From an uncultured Oscillospiraceae bacterium (lineage in GTDB: Bacteria > Bacillota > Clostridia > Oscillospirales > Acutalibacteraceae): a DNA stretch of 29,655 nucleotides. Under the pieces are notes generated by a model, which was not told the DNA's origin, did not search any database, and saw only the letters and a program-made list of their open reading frames with translations. The translations under genes were made by a program, and so were the position numbers. The stretch is from positions 1 through 29,655 of the forward strand of contig URNB01000017.1 of NCBI GenBank assembly GCA_900549055.1, in the 5' to 3' direction. Of the stretch, positions 22,765-29,655 are shown piece after piece. How positions within the stretch are numbered: the stretch's first letter is position 1; each line of letters opens with the position of its first letter.

Positions 22765-23126
22765 TGGCCGGTTACAGAATTGACCGTATAACGTCTGACA
22801 TAAAGCTCGCGTTATCCGAGCTTTTGCGGAATATGAAGGACCCGAGGGTAAGTCGGCTTTTAAGCATTGTTAAGGTTGACGTTTCGGGCGACCTTTCCTA
22901 CGCTACGGTTTATGTCAGCGCGATAGAGGGCTATGAGAAAACGGTTAGCTCGGTAAAGGCGCTTAAAGGCGCTGCGGGCTTTCTCCGCCGTGAGCTCGGC
23001 GCGCGCATGACTCTCAGAAAGGTGCCCGAGCTGCGCTTTGTGGCGGACGATTCCATTGAGCAGAGCGCCAATATTTCGAGAATAATCGAGTCCTTGAACG
23101 AGGAAAATAAGAATGAAGAAAAATAA
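22764..23126 (+). CDS. rbfA: 30S ribosome-binding factor RbfA
   Basis: RbfA assists 16S rRNA 5' end maturation and 30S assembly, and is needed in the cold. The 120-residue KH-fold protein starts with YRIDRITSDIKLALSELL and has KDPRVSRLLSIVKVDVSGDLSYATVYVS and the ELRFVADDSIEQSANI block, all standard. The ATG shares a base with the infB TGA, and the last 14 bases overlap nrnA. Confidence is high. Confidence 0.96.
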   Translation: MAGYRIDRITSDIKLALSELLRNMKDPRVSRLLSIVKVDVSGDLSYATVYVSAIEGYEKTVSSVKALKGAAGFLRRELGARMTLRKVPELRFVADDSIEQSANISRIIESLNEENKNEEK

Positions 23127-24120
23127 ACAGGAAAACGGCTGTCGCGAGCTTACCCTCAGGCAGACCGCGAAATATTTGCAAAAGCACGATAATTATATTA
23201 TTCTGACCCATGCATCTCCGGACGGAGATACGCTGGGCTCTGCCTATGCGCTTTATTATGCGCTTAAAGAAATAGGCAAGGCGGCGTGCGTTATCTGCCC
23301 GGATGTTATACCCGAAAAGTATAATTACTTTGCAAGGCAGACAGACCATGTTTCCCGCGATGACGCAACGGTCGTTGCAGTCGATGTGGCGGATAAGCGG
23401 CTGCTCGGCGGACTTGAAGAGGAATTCGGGGATATAGTTGATTTAAATATCGATCACCATATTTCCAATGTGAGGTTTGCAAAGAATTTGTTTTTGGACG
23501 CGGATGCCGCTGCGACAGCCGAGAGTATGTATGAACTGCTCGGTATTATGAAGGTAAACATTAATGATGTTACCGCAAAGGCGCTTTACACCGGCATTGC
23601 GACCGACACCGGCTGCTTTAAATACTCGAATGTTACCGCAAAGACCCATATGATAGTCGCGCAGCTTTACGAGTATAATATTGATGCGCCCGAAATTAAC
23701 CGCATTATGTTCGATACAAAATCGCGCAAGCTTTTAGAGCTTGAAAGAATGGTGCTTGACGCTTCGGAATTCCATTTCGGAGGGAAATGCATTATTTTGC
23801 CTGTTACTGCCGAAATGCAGGAAAAAACCGGCTGCAGCGGAACGGAGCTTGAGGGCATTGCCGTTATTTCCCGCAGCGTTGAGGGTGTTATTGCCGGAAT
23901 TACGATAAAGCAGACCGACGACGAGGAATTTAAGGTATCCCTCCGCACATATTCGCCGCTTGACGCGTCGGCAATTTGCAGGAAACTCGGCGGCGGAGGT
24001 CATAAGGGCGCTGCAGGCGCTACCGTAAACGGTACGCTTAATGAAGTCAAGGCTGCGGTGCTTAAGGCTGTAGGGGATACTATGGAGGAATGCAATGCAG
24101 GGGCTGATATTAATCGATAA
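23113..24120 (+). CDS. nrnA: DHH-family phosphoesterase NrnA (nanoRNase/pAp phosphatase)
   Basis: NrnA-type proteins degrade very short RNAs and/or dephosphorylate pAp, with manganese. The 335-residue length fits. The DHH domain has THASPDGDTLGS (32-43; His33, Asp37, Asp39), VAVDVAD with Asp91, and DHH at 114-116; the C-terminal DHHA1 domain has the GGGGHKGAAG substrate loop. The ATG is preceded by GAGGAAAA within the end of rbfA (14-base overlap), and the last 26 bases overlap truB, which fits translational coupling. The order rbfA-nrnA-truB is common in Firmicutes. Which of the two activities dominates is not visible. Confidence 0.94.
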   Translation: MKKNKQENGCRELTLRQTAKYLQKHDNYIILTHASPDGDTLGSAYALYYALKEIGKAACVICPDVIPEKYNYFARQTDHVSRDDATVVAVDVADKRLLGGLEEEFGDIVDLNIDHHISNVRFAKNLFLDADAAATAESMYELLGIMKVNINDVTAKALYTGIATDTGCFKYSNVTAKTHMIVAQLYEYNIDAPEINRIMFDTKSRKLLELERMVLDASEFHFGGKCIILPVTAEMQEKTGCSGTELEGIAVISRSVEGVIAGITIKQTDDEEFKVSLRTYSPLDASAICRKLGGGGHKGAAGATVNGTLNEVKAAVLKAVGDTMEECNAGADINR

Positions 24121-24994
24121 ACCCGGCGGCATCACCTCCTTCGGCGCGGTTGCGCGCATAAAAAGAGCAGCGCATGAAAAGCGTGTGGGGCATACCGGAA
24201 CCCTTGACCCCATGGCAACGGGAGTTCTGCCTGTTTTGCTCGGCAGGGCTACGGCGCTGTCTTCTTTGCTGCTTGATGCGGACAAGCGCTACACTGCCGA
24301 AATAAGGCTCGGCACGGTTACCGATACTGACGATATAACCGGCAATGTTTTATCGGAAAACGCGGTTAATGTAACTAAAGAAGAGCTTGAAGACGCGCTT
24401 CTGCGTTTTACCGGAAAAATAAAGCAGCGCCCGCCGGCATACTGCGCCTTAAAAAAGGACGGAGTGCCTATGTACCGTTTGGCACGGCGAGGTGAAGCTC
24501 CCGAAATACCCGAAAGGGAAGTCGAAATCTTTGAAATATCGCAGCTCTCGTGTTTATCGGACGACACCTTTAAAATAGATGTTCACGTTTCAAAGGGAAC
24601 GTATATCAGGTCTTTAGCGCACGATATAGGCGAATATTTGGGCTGCGGGGCATGCCTTTCCGCGCTGCGTCGTACATATGCGGGCGGCTTTAATATTTCG
24701 GAGTGCACAGCGCTTGATAATATTACGGAAGAAAATATTTCGCGGTATATTGTAAGCGAGGAAAAGGCGGTGGCTTACCTTCGCAAGGTAAGCGTTACCG
24801 AAAAGCAGGCGGTGCGCTTCTGCAACGGCGGAAAGCTGGCGTTTGACAGATTGCAGCTCACAGACGCTGCCGAAAATGAGCTTTTCAGAGTGAAATGCGG
24901 CGGACTTTTTTTGGGAATAGGCGCTGCCGAAAACGAAAAGGAGCAGCTTGCAATTAAATGCATTATAAATTACCCGGAGGAAATGAAGAGATGA
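24095..24994 (+). CDS. truB: tRNA pseudouridine(55) synthase
   Basis: TruB makes pseudouridine 55 in the T-loop of tRNA. The 299-residue protein starts with GLILIDKPGGITSF, carries the catalytic HTGTLDPMATGVLP (33-46, nucleophile Asp38), and has KGTYIRSLAHDIGEYLG in the middle. The C-terminal 60-70 residues form a PUA-like domain. The start follows GGAGG by six or so bases inside nrnA. Its end overlaps ribF in the ATGA arrangement (4 bases). Identity is secure. Confidence 0.96.
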   Translation: MQGLILIDKPGGITSFGAVARIKRAAHEKRVGHTGTLDPMATGVLPVLLGRATALSSLLLDADKRYTAEIRLGTVTDTDDITGNVLSENAVNVTKEELEDALLRFTGKIKQRPPAYCALKKDGVPMYRLARRGEAPEIPEREVEIFEISQLSCLSDDTFKIDVHVSKGTYIRSLAHDIGEYLGCGACLSALRRTYAGGFNISECTALDNITEENISRYIVSEEKAVAYLRKVSVTEKQAVRFCNGGKLAFDRLQLTDAAENELFRVKCGGLFLGIGAAENEKEQLAIKCIINYPEEMKR

Positions 24995-25833
24995 AAACCG
25001 CATTGGCTTTGGGTACGTTTGACGGTCTGCACAAGGGGCACCGCGAGGTTTTAAGCCTACCGGGCGGCTGCAAAAAAATTGCGGTGATTTTCCCGCTTCC
25101 GCCGAAAGCGCTTATAACGGGCAAACCACTGGCGCTTATGCTCCCGCAGGATAAGGAAACCGCGCTTAAAGACCTTGGTATTGACGAAATTTTCACCCTT
25201 GATTTTGAAAAGGTGCGAGCAATACCGCCAGAGGACTTTTTGCATTTTTTAACCGATAAATTTTCACCCGACATAATTTCCTGCGGATTTAACTACCGCT
25301 TTGGAAAAAACGCCGCCGGGGATAAAAATTTGCTTGAAAAGTTTTGTGCGGAGCGAGGCATAGCGCTTAAATGCTGCGAGCCGATAACCGAAAACGGCGA
25401 AACGGTATCCTCCACCGAAATAAGGCGCCTTTTGCAAAACGGTGAAATAGAAAAAGCAAACCGATTGCTCTATAGACCGTTTTCATATACCGCCGAGGTA
25501 ATAAGCGGTGATAAACGCGGCAGAACGCTCGGTTTTCCCACGGTTAATCAGAGATATCCTCAATGCCTTTTGCCGCCGAAATTCGGGGTGTATGTATCCC
25601 GTGTTACGGTTGACGGGCGCGAGTATGACGGTATTACCGATATCGGCGTGCGCCCCACTTTTGAGACCGATTATATCATAAGCGAGACCTTTATTAAGAA
25701 TTTTTCGGGCGATATTTACGGCGAGACGGTGACAGTCTCCCCGCGCAGATTTGTAAGGGGCGAAGTTAAATTTTCATCCGTTTCGGAGCTCAAAGCGCAA
25801 ATAAACGCCGATTTAAAGGAGCTTGAAAAATGA
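24991..25833 (+). CDS. ribF: Bifunctional riboflavin kinase/FAD synthetase
   Basis: RibF phosphorylates riboflavin to FMN and adenylates FMN to FAD. The 280-residue protein has the N-terminal nucleotidyltransferase (LGTFDGLHKGH, 7-17; NYRFGKNAAGD, 101-111; SSTEIRRLL, 140-148) and the C-terminal flavokinase (GDKRGRTLGFPTVN, 173-186, where PTAN is usual; FGVYVSRVTVDG). An in-frame ATG lies 11 codons upstream, but 24991 has GGAGG ten bases before it and puts the first beta-strand at the normal place. It is shorter than the common about 310 residues because the first domain is compact. It overlaps truB and the channel gene by 4 bases each (ATGA). Confidence 0.94.
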   Translation: MKTALALGTFDGLHKGHREVLSLPGGCKKIAVIFPLPPKALITGKPLALMLPQDKETALKDLGIDEIFTLDFEKVRAIPPEDFLHFLTDKFSPDIISCGFNYRFGKNAAGDKNLLEKFCAERGIALKCCEPITENGETVSSTEIRRLLQNGEIEKANRLLYRPFSYTAEVISGDKRGRTLGFPTVNQRYPQCLLPPKFGVYVSRVTVDGREYDGITDIGVRPTFETDYIISETFIKNFSGDIYGETVTVSPRRFVRGEVKFSSVSELKAQINADLKELEK

Positions 25834-26630
25834 AGCTTGATTTTTCCGCCGATAGGCTTATTTCTATGGGAATTATCCTTTTAAAGGCAATTATCATATT
25901 TGTTGCGGGACACTATATCACGCTTTTTTTAATAAAGCTGATGAAAAGATCGCTTAACAGAATAAATATTGATATTTCTCTTGAAAAATTTCTTGAAAAA
26001 GCTTTATATATAACGCTGCATATTATAATTATTCTCTCGGCGCTGAGCACTCTCGGAATTTCCACCTCGGGGCTTTTGGCGGCACTTTCCGCGGCGGCGG
26101 TTGCGGTGGCATTAGCGCTGAAGGATTCACTCAGCAGTATAGCGGGCGGAATAATTCTATTGCTTACCCGCCGCTTCCAAACGGGCGATTATGTTTGTAT
26201 AAACGGTGAGAGCGGCAACGTTGTGCAGATTGATATGATGCACACCGTGCTTAAAACGCTTGATAACCGTCATGTTGTGATACCCAACAGTATTGTTGTG
26301 AACAGTCAGGTTGTAGATTATTCAAGTGAGGAAACACGGCGCCTTGACCTTACCTTTTCGGTGAGCTATGATAATGATACCGAAGCGGTAAAGCGCGTTA
26401 TTACTGACACTGTGCTTGCCGACTCTGCCGTTTCCTGCGACCCCGCACCCTTTGTGGGAATTACGGAATACGCCGCAAGCTCGGTAGACTTCACGGCGCA
26501 GGTGTGGTGCAAAACGTCCGATTATCTTTCGCTTTCTTTCAGGCTGCGCGAGGAGATGCGCGCGGCGTTTGATGAAAACGGAATTTCAATACCCTATAAT
26601 CAACTTGATGTCCATATAAAAAACGATTGA
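25830..26630 (+). CDS. MscS-family mechanosensitive channel
   Basis: The 266-residue protein is a small-conductance mechanosensitive channel, which opens under membrane tension to release solutes on osmotic downshock. Three membrane spans are seen: near 10-33, near 52-78 and the pore helix near 80-112 (GLLAALSAAAVAVALALKDS), rich in Ala and Gly as in MscS. The cytoplasmic beta-domain follows, with RRFQTGDYVCINGESGNV and the signature VVIPNSIVVNSQVVDYS, then the alpha/beta domain. Its ATG overlaps the ribF TGA, so it is the last gene of the rimP operon here; rpsO and pnp, which often come next, are absent. Its stop lies within the lacZ promoter. Confidence 0.92.
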   Translation: MKLDFSADRLISMGIILLKAIIIFVAGHYITLFLIKLMKRSLNRINIDISLEKFLEKALYITLHIIIILSALSTLGISTSGLLAALSAAAVAVALALKDSLSSIAGGIILLLTRRFQTGDYVCINGESGNVVQIDMMHTVLKTLDNRHVVIPNSIVVNSQVVDYSSEETRRLDLTFSVSYDNDTEAVKRVITDTVLADSAVSCDPAPFVGITEYAASSVDFTAQVWCKTSDYLSLSFRLREEMRAAFDENGISIPYNQLDVHIKND

Positions 26631-26655
26631 CAAAACATCATTTATAATTTATAGT
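26627..26655 (+). promoter_or_regulatory. Consensus promoter of the beta-galactosidase gene
   Basis: A perfect TTGACA (26627-26632) and TATAGT (26650-26655) are spaced by exactly 17 bases. The TGA stop of the channel gene lies inside the TTGACA. A nearer TATAAT at 26643-26648 has only a 10-base spacing. Transcription would start near 26662; no clear operator is visible. Confidence 0.85.
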
Positions 26656-26687
26656 AGATATGTTAATTTTTACCTACGAGGTGTGTT

Positions 26688-29525
26688 ATGCGCAATTATG
26701 AAAATCCGCAAAAAACCAGCGAAAACAGGCTTGAAGCCCGCAGCTGGTATATTCCCGAGGGCGAGGGTGTTTTTCGCCCGCTGAACGGAGAGTGGCGCTT
26801 TGCTTTTTTTGAAAACGGCGATAAAGCCGGAAATATCGAGGAATGGGAGACCATAGAGGTTCCGTCCTGCTGGCAGACAAAGGGCTATGAAAGGCCTAAT
26901 TATACCAATATAAATTATCCGTTTCCCTGTGATCCGCCATATGTGCCGGATATTAATCCGATGGGCGTTTACGAGCGCAGCTTCGAGCTGACCGACGGCA
27001 GCCTTGATACATATTTGGTTTTCGAGGGCGTATCCTCTGTTGCGGAGGTTTATATAAACGGTAAGTATGTGGGCTTTACCGAGGGCAGTCACCTTATGAG
27101 CGAATTCGATATTACCGAATTCGTAAGCTCAGGCACAAATACTGTTAGGGTAAATGTCCGTAAATGGTGCTGCGGCAGCTATCTTGAGGATCAGGACGCC
27201 TTCCGTTATAACGGAATTTTCAGGGATGTTTATATTCTTTCCCGCCCGCACGGTCATCTTTTCGATATTGATATAAAGGCGCGGGACAATAAAATATACT
27301 GCTTATCCGACGCTGAGTTCTCTGCCGAGCTTTATGACGGCGATCATCTTTTGGAGCGCGGGAATTCCCTTAACGGCGAGCTTGCTTTTACTGTGCCCGA
27401 ACCCAAGCTCTGGACCGCGGAGACCCCCGAGCTTTATACCGTAAAGCTTTGCACCGAGGGTGAAACAATAACCCGACGTGTAGGCTTCAGAACAATAGCA
27501 ATATCTGACGATAACGAGCTGCTTATAAACGGAACACCTGTTAAGCTTAAGGGTGTAAACCACCACGATACCGACCCTGAAAAGGGCTGGACTATGAGCA
27601 GTGCGGATATTCTGCGCGATTTAAAGCTGATGAAGCGTCTTAACATAAACTGCGTAAGAACCTCGCACTATCCTCCGTCGCCGGAGTTTCTTGATTACTG
27701 TGACGAGCTGGGGCTTTATGTTATTCTCGAAACGGATATCGAGACTCACGGCTTTGTGCGCAGATATGCCAATGTAGGCTACGGCTATGATGTGGACGAT
27801 ACCATATGGCCGTGCGCGAGCGATATGTGGCACAAGGAATTTTTAGAGCGCATGGAGCGCGCTTACGAACGCGATAAGATACATGCGAGTATTATCATAT
27901 GGTCTACCGGCAATGAGAGCGGATTCGGTAAAAATCAGCACGATATGATCGAGTGGCTAAAAAGCCGTGACGATATGCGCCTTGCGCACTGCGAGGATGC
28001 CTCGCGCAAGGGCACGCCCGATAATACCGATATTTTCTCATGGATGTACCCGAGCGTGGAAATGCTTTCGGGCTTTGCAAAGGATGAAAAAATAAATCAA
28101 CCCGTGTTTATGTGCGAATATGCTCATGCTATGGGCAACGGCCCCGGAGGAATATGGGATTACTGGGAAGAAATTTACAAGCACAAAAACCTGATAGGCG
28201 GCTGCGTTTGGGAATGGGCGGATCATGTCTTTCTGGAAAACGGCGTTCAGAAATACGGCGGCGATTTTGAGGGCGAGCTTACTCACGACGGCAACTTTTG
28301 CTGCGACGGAATGGTGTTTGCAGACCGCAGCTTTAAGGCGGGCACGCTTGAAATAAAAAATACATACGCGCCCTTCCGCATAAGCTGGGATAACGGCTCG
28401 CTGCACCTTAAAAACTGCTTTGATTTCACCTCGTTTGACGGGTATTCCTTTGAATATGATATTACTGTTGACGGTGAAAGCCTTGAAAAGAAGATAGTAC
28501 GGCTTAATACCCGCCCCGGGGAGACGTTTGTGCTTACCCCATCGGCGGCTCTGCCGGAGAGCTGCCGTTTCGGTTGCTTTATAACCGTTAAGATGACCGA
28601 TCTTGACGGCAATGAGGTCGGCAGGCTGCAGGAGGAAATATCTGCAGAAAAAGCGACGAACGAAATCACCGCAGAGCCCTTGAGCGTTACCGAAACGGAA
28701 TTTGAAATAACAGCACAGGGCGAGGATTTTTGCTATGTACTTTCAAAGCAGACCGGATTTTTTGAGAGTATTGTGAAAAACGGCGAGGAGCTGCTCACAG
28801 AGCCTATGAAGCTTTCGTATTTCCGTGCCCCGACCGATAACGACCGAAACATAAGGGTATACTGGGACAGAACGAATATTTGGCAGGGTGAAAATTTCGA
28901 CTGTGTTTTTAACAAGGTCTATTCCTTCAAAATACAGGGGAACAAGATATCATTCGATATGTCGTCCGCCGGTGTTTCGCGTTTGCCGTTTTTTAAATAC
29001 ACATTGAGCTATGAATTCTTTGCCGACGGAAGTGTAAAAACGCAGCTTTGCGGCGATATTCGCGAAAATGTTTTCTGGCTGCCGCGTCTGGGCTTTGAGC
29101 TGACTCTGCCGCTTACCGACGGTAAGTTCAAATACTTCGGAAACGGGCCTCTTGAAAGCTACTGCGATATGACCCACCACGGCGTAGTAGCCGTTCATTC
29201 GTCTGACGCGGGCAGCGAATATGTGAATTATGTCCGTCCGCAGGAGCACGGCAACCACACCGACTGCGGCTGGCTTGAGCTCGCGGATAAGCTGCGCTTT
29301 GAAGCGGACGGTAAAATGGAGATATGCGTTTTGTCGCACAGCACAGAGCGGCTGACTGCGGCAAGGCATACCGATGAAATAGGCGAGCCCGATGCTGTGC
29401 ATGTAAGAATTGATTACAAGGTTTCGGGAATAGGCTCTGCTTCCTGCGGGCCTGCGCTTGATGAGAAATACCGCCTCTGCGAAAAGAAGATATCCTTCGC
29501 GTTCACAATGGGTATTATGCGTTAA
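26688..29525 (+). CDS. lacZ: Beta-galactosidase, glycoside hydrolase family 2
   Basis: The enzyme hydrolyses lactose and other beta-galactosides. The 945-residue length and domain order match LacZ: sugar-binding jelly roll (about 1-190, with PSCWQTKGYERPNYTN), immunoglobulin-like domain (190-270), TIM barrel (about 275-580), a second immunoglobulin-like domain and the C-terminal domain 5 beta-sandwich (APTDNDR to PQEHGNHTD). Catalytic residues are Glu410 (acid/base, WSTGNESGFG) and Glu477 (nucleophile, MCEYAHAMGNG). The metal-site block VNHHDTDP and SHYPPSPEFLD are present. No signal peptide is seen, so it works on imported sugar, but no lactose permease or regulator is in the window. It has its own promoter and a GAGGTG ribosome binding site. 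No clear terminator follows in the last 130 bases, which hold nothing I can support. Confidence 0.96.
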   Translation: MRNYENPQKTSENRLEARSWYIPEGEGVFRPLNGEWRFAFFENGDKAGNIEEWETIEVPSCWQTKGYERPNYTNINYPFPCDPPYVPDINPMGVYERSFELTDGSLDTYLVFEGVSSVAEVYINGKYVGFTEGSHLMSEFDITEFVSSGTNTVRVNVRKWCCGSYLEDQDAFRYNGIFRDVYILSRPHGHLFDIDIKARDNKIYCLSDAEFSAELYDGDHLLERGNSLNGELAFTVPEPKLWTAETPELYTVKLCTEGETITRRVGFRTIAISDDNELLINGTPVKLKGVNHHDTDPEKGWTMSSADILRDLKLMKRLNINCVRTSHYPPSPEFLDYCDELGLYVILETDIETHGFVRRYANVGYGYDVDDTIWPCASDMWHKEFLERMERAYERDKIHASIIIWSTGNESGFGKNQHDMIEWLKSRDDMRLAHCEDASRKGTPDNTDIFSWMYPSVEMLSGFAKDEKINQPVFMCEYAHAMGNGPGGIWDYWEEIYKHKNLIGGCVWEWADHVFLENGVQKYGGDFEGELTHDGNFCCDGMVFADRSFKAGTLEIKNTYAPFRISWDNGSLHLKNCFDFTSFDGYSFEYDITVDGESLEKKIVRLNTRPGETFVLTPSAALPESCRFGCFITVKMTDLDGNEVGRLQEEISAEKATNEITAEPLSVTETEFEITAQGEDFCYVLSKQTGFFESIVKNGEELLTEPMKLSYFRAPTDNDRNIRVYWDRTNIWQGENFDCVFNKVYSFKIQGNKISFDMSSAGVSRLPFFKYTLSYEFFADGSVKTQLCGDIRENVFWLPRLGFELTLPLTDGKFKYFGNGPLESYCDMTHHGVVAVHSSDAGSEYVNYVRPQEHGNHTDCGWLELADKLRFEADGKMEICVLSHSTERLTAARHTDEIGEPDAVHVRIDYKVSGIGSASCGPALDEKYRLCEKKISFAFTMGIMR

Positions 29526-29655
29526 ATTGAACCGCATAGCGTATTATATGTAAAACGACCGCCCATATGTCCTTTAAAAGGGCTCTATAATAAATGTTGT
29601 GGTAAGCAAGCAGAGCCTACGAAGAAAAAATAAGATAAAATAAAAAAGTAGAGCA

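Noticed and set aside
29581..29591. TATAAT near the right edge as a promoter of a gene beyond the window
   Set aside because: No -35 hexamer at a suitable distance and no gene start visible before the edge.
1..29655. CRISPR array, tRNA, rRNA, prophage, toxin-antitoxin or restriction system
   Set aside because: Looked for on both strands by repeats and by protein motifs; nothing met even a low standard apart from the recombinase fragment.

Overview
The window looks like a chromosomal stretch from an anaerobic, Gram-positive-type member of the Clostridia, most likely a gut Oscillospirales/Ruminococcaceae-like bacterium. The evidence is the Firmicutes gene order rimP-nusA-rnpM-ylxQ-infB-rbfA-nrnA-truB-ribF, the paired YfmF/YfmH M16 proteins next to lgt and folD, a DacF-type D-Ala-D-Ala carboxypeptidase, a zinc-ribbon/kinase-fold/PASTA protein, an about 375-residue PRPP synthetase, strong AGGAGG ribosome binding sites and tightly overlapping genes. 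The genus cannot be fixed from sequence alone.

Layout. (1) 1-760: the 3' end of a small serine recombinase cut by the window edge, then a scarred spacer with an inverted repeat and a short minus-strand reading frame that begins like a response regulator. (2) 760-2704, minus strand: a two-gene unit, dacF-like carboxypeptidase then a cyclophilin-type lipoprotein, ending in a hairpin terminator. (3) 2705-3016: a gene-free spacer packed with hairpins. (4) 3017-11276, plus strand: a metallophosphoesterase, a pseudokinase-PASTA membrane protein, yfmF, yfmH, lgt, folD, an unrecognised secreted/anchored protein and a TauE/SafE permease, mostly with overlapping ends. It is followed by a wreck of a two-component system (11288-11623). 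(5) 11699-12008: a tiny membrane-protein gene with its own consensus promoter and terminator. (6) 12130-16546: glycogen phosphorylase plus a cytoplasmic GH13 enzyme, ending at a strong hairpin shared with the convergent prs gene. (7) 17861-26630: the translation/transcription operon from rimP to ribF, led by a promoter and a terminator-like leader hairpin, with an MscS-type channel as last gene. (8) 26627-29525: a GH2 beta-galactosidase with its own consensus promoter.

How it fits together. Most of the window is housekeeping: NusA, IF2, RbfA, RimP and TruB for transcription and ribosome/tRNA maturation; RibF for FMN/FAD; FolD for one-carbon units; Prs for PRPP; Lgt, DacF and the PASTA protein for the envelope. 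The carbohydrate genes (glgP, GH13, lacZ) suit a gut saccharolytic life. I see no intact mobile element, CRISPR array, defence system, tRNA or rRNA, and no obvious wholly new system. The points most worth checking are the fully degenerate kinase fold, the collapsed two-component operon, the hairpin-rich spacer, the 16-bp perfect palindrome inside the GH13 gene and the leader attenuator ahead of rimP-nusA.
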